A stretch of 64,000 nucleotides of DNA from Macrostomum hystrix (taxonomy: Eukaryota; Platyhelminthes; Macrostomidae): assembly GCA_950097015.1 (NCBI GenBank), contig CATNEN010000030.1, forward strand, positions 3,023,001-3,087,000. Reading direction: 5' to 3'. This document shows, piece after piece, positions 56,996 to 64,000 of this stretch. The notes beneath the pieces are model-generated. The model did not search any database. It was not told the DNA's origin and saw only the letters and a list, made by a program, of their open reading frames with translations. Position 1 is the first letter of the stretch. The number at the start of each line of letters is the position of its first letter. The translations under genes and the position numbers were made by a program.

Positions 56996-57246
56996 CAGGG
57001 GTCGGCAAAATCCGGTCCGCGGGCCAGATGCGGCCCTCGAAGCTCCCAAATCCGCACGTTGCCCATTCCGACACCTACAGTATCCTGTTTCATCTATCCC
57101 GTGTCTCATCTGGAGATGGAGTATCATCTCTCCCGCGCCTCCCGTCTAATCTCTCTCCTTTCTCAAATTTCTACAGTCAATGCGGCCTAATTTCGTACTT
57201 TAGGTTCTCTCCGTGGCCCGCATGCTAATAAGTTTGCCGACCCCTG
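56996..57246. mobile_element. hAT-type MITE with perfect 8-bp target duplication
   Basis: 251 bp with terminal inverted repeats CAGGGGTCGGCAAA at both ends, followed on the left by GGTCCGCGGGCCAGATGCGG, a well-known hAT end. The target duplication CCCTATAG stands at 56988-56995 and 57247-57254. No transposase. Confidence 0.92.
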
Positions 57247-57254
57247 CCCTATAG

Positions 57255-57545
57255 TGTTACAATTTTGGTTTAAAGGCTTTAAAGTTATGTCGCATTGTTT
57301 GTATTTTCGTTTAGTTTCATAGAGTCAAGCTTTTAGTTTCGCTTTTTAATCTCCTTGACGCAATTGATTGCATGTCTTGTTTTATTAATCCAACGACTAT
57401 TTTTAAACCAATTCAAAATACATTTAGATGTCTTTGCAGAGTCAGAGCATACCGATTACTGGATTTTCGAGCAACATACGAGACCTTCTTTCGTAATTTG
57501 ACTTGGGATTTACTTCAGCAGTGGATAATATTAACTTAAAGGCCA
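57255..57545. other. Spacer
   Basis: A+T-rich; nothing recognised. Confidence 0.4.
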
Positions 57546-57549
57546 GCAT

Positions 57550-58165
57550 CCTATGCCCTTCTATTCCTCTCACCCATTACTCTCATCCTGCCCTTCTATT
57601 CCTCTCACCCTATGCCCTTTTATTCCTCTCATCCTATGCCATTCTATTCCTCTCATTCTGCCCTTCTATTCCTCTCACCCTATGCCCTTTTATTCCTCTC
57701 ATCCTATGCCCTTCTATTCCTCTCATCCTATGCCCTTCTATTCCTCTCATCCTATGCCCTTCTATTCCTCTCATCCTATGCCCTTCTATTCCTCTCATCC
57801 TATGCCCTTCTATTCCTCTCATCCTATGCCCTTCTATTCCTCTCATCCTATGCCCTTTTATTCCTCTCATCCTATGCCATTCTATTCCTCTCATTCTGCC
57901 CTTCTATTCCTCTCACCCTATGCCCTTTTATTCCTCTCATCCTATGCCCTTTTATTCCTCTCATCCTATGCCCTTCTATTCCTCTCATCCTATGCCCTTC
58001 TATTCCTCTCATCCTATGCCCTTCTATTCCTCTCATCCTATGCCCTTCTATTCCTCTCATCCTATGCCCTTCTATTCCTCTCATCCTATGCCCTTCTATT
58101 CCTCTCACCCTATGCCATTCTATTCCTCTCATCCTATGCCCTTCTATTCCTCTCATAATTTGCCT
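57550..58165. repeat. Minisatellite, 23-bp unit (about 27 copies)
   Basis: The unit contains CTATGCCCTTCTATTCCTCT plus CAT. A block with ATTCTGCCC, CACCCTATGCCCTTTT and GCCATTC variants recurs near 57640 and 57875, showing a longer period. Six-frame open frames are by-products. Confidence 0.95.
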
Positions 58166-58754
58166 TTCTATCCGATGCGTCTCAGTCTCATCCCACAAAA
58201 CCGTTGGCTAAAAGGAACGAGTAACGCGAAGACCTGCTTTTAAATGAGGTTGTGTTGCTTTTGCTGTGGGAGCAAAATTTTCATGTCCCGCAACGGGTGC
58301 AGCCGATGCACCGAGTCACTTCCTCTCTTAGACATAATAAATTAAATTTTTTTTTGCGTCTCTATCAGATTTTGCGCGCAAAACAACAAAAACAGGCGGA
58401 ATCGACCAACAGAAAATAGGAGGAGAGCGCGGAGCAAGAAAAATATGGTTATATCATCAAACAGACTGAATGCTGCTGTCTCGGTTAACTGGAGGGGACT
58501 AGCGGTCAAGGTGCATGTAAGAGAATCACAAACAGAAGCCCGCTCTATTCCTCGGATTCGTGGGGCACAGGTCTGTGCAGCGATGCGAAAATCAAATAGT
58601 GAGGGATAATAATAATGTGCATATGGTAACAAGTAGTAGAGGACAGACAAGCCAGCGAGATCTTCAACCACTACTTTGTGTACAATTTTGGCCCACACAA
58701 CAAGTACTGAATTACAAGAATGTATTCGAACAAACAAACTAAATCCGTTACTGA
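58166..58754. other. Gene-free stretch
   Basis: A minus-strand open frame at 58342-58776 (144 codons) shows no domain, and its hydrophobic runs look random. No gene called. Confidence 0.35.
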
Positions 58755-59855
58755 ATGGCATTCCCTGCTGATTCATTCATTCATTCAGTCCTGATTAGCT
58801 GGCATTCCCTGCTGATTCATTCATTCATTCAGTCCTGATTAGCTGACATTCCATGCTGTGTGTCAGTGCCATTCTTTCAGTCCTGATTAGCTGACATTCC
58901 ATGCTGTGTGTCAGTGCCATTCTTTCAGTCCTGATTAGCTGACATTCCATGCTGTGTGTCAGTGCCATTCTTTCAGTCCTGATTAGCTGACATTCCATGC
59001 TGTGTGTCAGTGCCATTCTTTCAGTCCTGATTAGCTGACATTCCCTGCTGTGTGTCAGTGCCATTCTTTCAGTCCTGATTAGCTGACATTCCCTGCTGTG
59101 TGTCAGTGCCATTCTTTCAGTCCTGATTAGCTGACATTCCCTGCTGTGTGTCAGTGCCATTCTTTCAGTCCTGATTAGATGACATTCCCTGCTGTGTGTC
59201 AGTGCCATTCTTTCAGTCCTGATTAGATGACATTCCCTGCTGTGTGTCAGTGCCATTCTTTCAGTCCTGATTAGATGACATTCCCTGCTGTGTGTCAGTG
59301 CCATTCTTTCAGTCCTGATTAGATGACATTCCCTGCTGTGTGTCAGTGCCATTCTTTCAGTCCTGATTGGATGACATTCCCTGCTGTGTGTCAGTGCCAT
59401 TCTTTCTGACATTCCCTGCTGTGGGTGAGTGTCATTCTTTCTGACATTCCCTGCTGTGTGTCAGTGTCGTTCTTTCAGACATTCCCTGCTGTGTGTCAGT
59501 GTCATTCTTTCTGACATTCCCTGCTGTGGGTGAGTGTCATTCTTTCTGACATTCCCTGCTGTGTGTCAGTGCCATTCTTTCAGTCCTGATTGGATGACAT
59601 TCCCTGCTGTGTGTCAGTGCCATTCTTTCTGACATTCCCTGCTGTGGGTGAGTGTCATTCTTTCTGACATTCCCTGCTGTGTGTCAGTGTCGTTCTTTCA
59701 GACATTCCCTGCTGTGTGTCAGTGTCATTCTTTCTGACATTCCCTGCTGTGGGTGAGTGTCATTCTTTCTGACATTCCCTGCTGTGGGTGAGTGTCATTC
59801 TTTCTGACATTCCCTGCTGTGGGTGAGTGTCATTCTTTCTGACATTCCCTGCTGC
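58755..59855. repeat. Complex minisatellite, nested units of about 33 and 49 bp
   Basis: The core GACATTCCCTGCTGTGTGTC with AGTGCCATTCTTTC alternates with a spacer CAGTCCTGATTAGCTGACAT in the first half. In the second half the spacer is lost and GGGTGAGTGTC variants form a higher-order pattern. Confidence 0.95.
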
Positions 59856-61012
59856 CGCACTTGGACACAGAACTTTTCTAAAACGCTAGTGGGCGATAAA
59901 ACAAGTTATAAAAAACACGCATTTGTTCCATACTTTAATTTTTTATTAGTAGAATGAGAAAAAGTACGAGTACTTTATGCACTTATCTGAAACACGTACA
60001 CTGCTTAAGTTCAGTTTGAGCTAAAGCCAGAGTTTGATAATTAAAAATATATAAATATATAAATTTTAAAACAGAATACATGTAAAAGCAACTTGTTCAG
60101 GGCTTAACTGTATTTGCTGCTTTAATTAGGTGCTTCTGGAGCTTATCAACTCAGCTGTCTATGGTCTAACCTAGGTGAGAGAATATTATTAATAGAAAGA
60201 GAAAGTTGCAACACGCACAATAGACACTTATGCCATAGACGCCCTGTGTACATCCCGCAAAACAGCATTCTTAAAAAATTAACACAGATCGGATAGCACA
60301 ACACATGGATTAACGGGCTGTGAGCGAGAGTGTACTAACGCCTTCATCAGGTTTGATAATTAATCGATTAATCAGATCGTAATCAATAAATTAAATTGCG
60401 TGTTTCTGTGCGAAAGTAACAGAGTAAATGGCTGCTAATTTATAAAACAACATACTCGTACATTACTATATATACTCGTATATATAGACACATAGGCATA
60501 TGGACACACACACAGTCAAATGGGCAGTGGCAAATAACTATAGTCAGGCCATTGTTGAAGCCAGTCCGCAGCACTGATCGCAAATATCCATATTAACAGT
60601 TCACAAAATTATACTCAAGTTAGTTAGTCTATACATTTTTATTCTCAGTGGAGGGGAAACAGAAAGGAAAATATAATTTGAAAGCTTAGTCAAACAAATC
60701 AAAATTGAGTGCTCCGACATAGATGAAACAAAAATGGAGAGGACAATAGGAGTGAATAATAATAGCGATACGGAGAATCGCTATCCAGAATCGGGACTTA
60801 CAATACAACACTTCCACAATATAAAAAACAGACAGACCAAGAGCACAAACAATTTGAAGGGTGAGTTTATGTTGTTTAAAAATAGTCAAGCGCACATTGC
60901 TAAATTAAAACAAATGGTAAAAGCAAAAACTTTGAAACTCCGGCGACAGACAACACTGATAAAAAATCGACTCTTCGAGAGTGCCAGCGTCAACAAACGG
61001 TTGCCAGCGTGC
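59856..61012. other. AKT 3' flank and spacer
   Basis: A+T-rich. AATAAA on the minus strand at 60638-60643 is a possible polyadenylation signal for AKT. Small open frames at 60686-61036 would lie in its 3' UTR. An ATATAC/TATACTCG microsatellite lies near 60465-60490. Confidence 0.4.
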
Positions 61013-62499
61013 TCAAACGTCGCCCATGCTAGTTGAGCTCATGTAGGAGCTAAGCGAGGTGCGCGAGCCGTAGAAGCTGAACTTTTCAAAATTCGGCCCG
61101 TCCATTGGCCAGCGAGTGCCGCTGGGATTGGCCGGGGCCGAGTTCGGCGGCGTCAGCTGGACTGGCTCGCGCAGGAACTCCTCCGGGATGTACTTGGTGT
61201 CGCACGCGTCCCTGACACCCGGCTTCCACGGCGGCGGAATCTCCTTCTTGGTGAGTTTCACCCAGTCCATGCCGGTGAAGAACGGATGCCGCATGACGTC
61301 GATGGCGTCCAGAGCGGAGCCGCCGAGTCGCCTAGACGGCTCCTTGATGAGCAGGCGGGATAGGAAGTCCTGCGCCTCCTGGCTGAGGTTGGATGGGATG
61401 CGCACGCTGTCGTTCATGATCAGCTCGAATAGGATTTCGTGATCGCGCGAGTAGAATGGCAGCCGGCCGCACATCATCTCGTACGACACCACGCCGAGGC
61501 CCCACCAGTCGACACTGCGGCCGTAATCGTTTTCGTCTGCGGAGAGGGCAAAGCAGGGAGATCGCGGCTCAGACGGCAGTGACGTGACATACAGGCCTCG
61601 TATGTGCTTTCTTTCCATTGCTAAAGTAGCCTTAAGCTAAAGTAGAAGCAGCGCTTTAGCTTTGGAAACTGCGACAGATCAGGACTATAAATAGCCCAGT
61701 TCATAGCCCAGTCATCTGGGTCACAGCACAGTCATCTGGGTCACAGCCCAGTCATCTGGGTCACAGCACAGTCATCTGGGTCACAGCCCAGTCATCTGGG
61801 TCACAGCACAGTCATCTGGGTCACAGCACAGTCATCTGGGTCACAGCCCAGTCATCTGGGTCACAGCCCAGTCATCTGGGTCACAGCACAGTCATCTGGG
61901 TCACAGCACAGTCATCTGGGTCACAGCACAGTCATCTGGGTCACAGCACAGTCATCTGGGTCACAGCACAGTCATCTGGGTCACAGCACAGTCATCTGGG
62001 TCACAGCCCAGTCATCTGGGTCACAGCACAGTCATCTGGGTCACAGCACAGTCATCTGGGTCACAGTACAGTCATCTGGATCATAGCACAGCTGTCACTC
62101 ACCGAGAATCTCCGGGGCCAAGTACTCGGGTGTGCCACAGAAAGTCTTAGTCATGACGCCGTATTGCATCTCCTCTTTGCAGAGGCCAAAGTCTGCAATG
62201 CGAATATGGCCCATCTCGTCTAGCAGCAGATTCTCCAGCTTCAGATCCCGATAGACAATGTTCATGTCGTGCAGGTAGCCAATAGCTGTCACAATCTCGG
62301 CAGCGTAGAATCTGGTCCGCTCCTCGGTGAAGAAGCGCTCACGGAGCAGGTGAAAGTAGAGCTCGCCACCGTTGACGTATTCCATGACAAAGCAGAGCCG
62401 GTCCTCGGTTTGAAATGAGTACTTCAGCTGGGTTAGGAACGGATGCCGGCAGGTCTGCAGGACTCGATTCTCTGTCATTGTGTGAATCACTTCATCTTT
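61013..62499 (-). CDS. AKT: AKT/protein kinase B, C-terminal exons (partial gene)
   Basis: An AGC-family Ser/Thr kinase of the insulin/PI3K pathway. Two exons are visible: 62499-62103 and 61536-61013 (stop TGA), giving the last 306 residues. The first starts in the kinase N-lobe ([20 protein letters not shown]) and carries the hinge [15 protein letters not shown], catalytic loop [15 protein letters not shown], and activation loop [14 protein letters not shown] with the PDK1-target Thr. The second has [25 protein letters not shown], the AGC tail with turn motif LTPPN and the hydrophobic motif FEKFSF. A Ser-rich tail of about 20 residues follows that motif. The PH domain, Gly-rich loop and VAIK lysine must lie in exons beyond 62500, and none is visible up to 64000, so the next intron exceeds 1.5 kb. 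The intron between the visible exons is mostly a 20-bp array. Confidence 0.93.
61690..62090. repeat. Minisatellite in AKT intron, 20-bp unit (about 20 copies)
   Basis: The unit is CAGTCATCTGGGTCACAGCA, with a CC/CA alternation (CACAGCCCAGTC). It ends about 12 bp from the exon donor at 62102. Confidence 0.95.
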
Positions 62500-62624
62500 C
62501 TGCGCAGTGGGATATTGGTTGAAATGGGATGTAAGTTTGGATATCGAACAACTTTATTAATGAACACCTGAAATACTTCCTCAGAAATATTCCTTAGTCT
62601 TTGATTTGTACTCGTAACAGCCAG

Positions 62625-62915
62625 TTAGAATTCTTAGAAATGCCTAGTCTTACAGGTGTCTGCAGAATCGAACAGCCAGTTAGAATTCTTAGAAATGCCT
62701 AGTCTTACAGGTGTCTGCAGAATCAAACAGCCAGTTAGAATTCTTAGAAATGCCTAGTCTTACAGGTGTCTGCAGAATCAAACAGCCAGTTAGAATTCTT
62801 AGAAATGCCTAGTCTTACAGGTGTCTGCAGAATCGAACAGCCAGTTAGTTTTCTTAGAAATGCCTAGTCTTACAGGTGTCTGCAGAATCGAACAGCCAGT
62901 TAGTTTTCTTATGGT
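62625..62915. repeat. Tandem repeat, about 60-bp unit (about 5 copies)
   Basis: Units contain CAGCCAGTTAGAATTCTTAG and TCTTACAGGTGTCTGCAGAA. They lie in the AKT upstream intron. Confidence 0.9.
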
Positions 62916-63765
62916 TTATGGTTCAGATAAATATTAGAATGAGAAATCTGTGTACACATAGACACAGACACCTGTTAGATATTTGAGAGAAGTGAGTCGC
63001 AGGTGAAATAAATGCAGCTTGATTTGATTCAATTAACTTGATACAGGTCGTTATCAGTGAACTGGCAGGCAAGAAAAAGCAAGACCCCGCTTCTAAAAGC
63101 CAATTTCCAGTGTTCTCAATTGGATCTCGCGCCCGTGCAGGTGGCGCTAGCACAATCTTATAAATAGAAGTCAGGCCTAGCATTAACTGGCATATGCGAC
63201 AATTGAGACATTGTTAATGAACTAATGAAATTGAACACAAGCTTAACTGATCGATAGAACTAGTGTATAGCAAATACATACACTCATCCATCCAAAGGGC
63301 CAAATGCTTTTTGTCAATTTGTCCGCAATGAACGCGGATAAAAGTCAACAGTTTCCTGTCTTTTATTCATAAATTTCGTTACCTTTATTGGAAATCAGAA
63401 ATTTACTCCCTATTTTAACTGCCAAATGCAATCGAATCATTTAAGAACATTTTCTACGGTTTATGCTGGCCGAGCAAACATAGGCGAATGAGTTGAGTTT
63501 TTACAGGAAATTATCTAGACTATCCAGCATGCGTCCTCCTGAATCACATCCGCATCCACAGACGGCTAATCTTCAACTATGAAACTCATTGCTAAAAAAC
63601 ATTTCCTTTTTTGCTAAAAAAAACTTCCCAACCATTAAACTATTTTGCTTTACTTATAGGAAAAATGCTTTATAGTATGACCAAAGGGCAGATTTCAAAT
63701 CCTAAAATCAACCCCACATAAATATAAGCACAGAACAAAATTTAGATTAACAAATCGCCTATTAG
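62916..63765. other. AKT intron, gene-free stretch
   Basis: A+T-rich; no exon of the kinase N-terminus or PH domain recognised. The open frame at 62923-63183 (-) has no domain. Confidence 0.4.
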
Positions 63766-64000
63766 TTAGCAACTGATGCTGGATGCAACCTAAATAACTG
63801 ATGCTGGAGGCAACCTAAATAACTGATGCTGGATGCAACATAAATAACTGATGGTGGATTCAGCCTAAATAACTGATGCTGGATGCAACCTAAATAACTG
63901 ATGCTGGATGCAACCTAAATAACTGATGCTGGATGCAACCTAAATAACTGATGCTGGATGCAACCTAAATAACTGATGCTGGATGCAACCTAAATAACTG
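63766..64000. repeat. Minisatellite, 25-bp unit, continuing past the window
   Basis: Units contain AACTGATGCTGGATGCAACC and TAAAT. About 9 copies are seen, and the array is cut by the window end. Confidence 0.95.

Noticed and set aside
58342..58776. 144-codon minus-strand gene
   Set aside because: No domain, no splice context, hydrophobic runs consistent with chance in A+T-rich DNA.

Overview
This 64 kb window is animal nuclear DNA. Its genes are split by GT-AG introns and encode metazoan families: opsin-like receptors, a nicotinic acetylcholine receptor subunit, myo-inositol oxygenase, a cytosolic sulfotransferase, two Failed-axon-connections (FAX) copies, an NADPH oxidase, the C-terminal part of AKT/PKB, and a secreted lectin-like protein. 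The standard genetic code fits every gene. The repeat-laden layout and receptor set suit a bilaterian invertebrate, and a free-living flatworm such as Macrostomum would be my guess; that is inference from style, not a sequence match.

By my tally about 24 kb (over a third) is tandem arrays, around 27 of them, nearly all with their own unit (4 to 85 bp). 0-12 kb: two near-identical opsin first exons on the minus strand flank five minisatellites and a CAGA microsatellite. 12-22.4 kb: no intact host gene; minisatellites, SINEs, a broken DIRS-like tyrosine-recombinase retroelement and a 1.9 kb 30-bp array. 22.9-27.7 kb: DNA-transposon cluster (deleted Harbinger element, mariner/IS630-type relic, and a 2.6 kb mariner-type element whose right inverted repeat has expanded into 13 tandem copies). 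28-41 kb: lectin-like gene (-), a complete 7-exon nAChR subunit (+) and a complete 3-exon myo-inositol oxygenase (-), the last two tail to tail. 41.3-46.1 kb: a 4.7 kb 18-bp array. 46.7-57.3 kb: sulfotransferase (+), FAX (-), a Harbinger-type element carrying only a SANT/Myb-like gene, a second partial FAX copy (-), NADPH oxidase (+), and a hAT MITE with a perfect 8-bp target duplication. 57.5-64 kb: more arrays and the last two coding exons of AKT (-).

The genes do not form one pathway; this is an ordinary gene-plus-repeat segment. The most unusual signal lies in the repeats. Several host introns consist almost wholly of a private minisatellite set between short splice-site margins. In at least two places an array can be traced to a mobile-element end: a tRNA-SINE head at 19.9 kb and a transposon inverted repeat at 26.5 kb. 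All gene models are by-eye splice reconstructions without transcript support.
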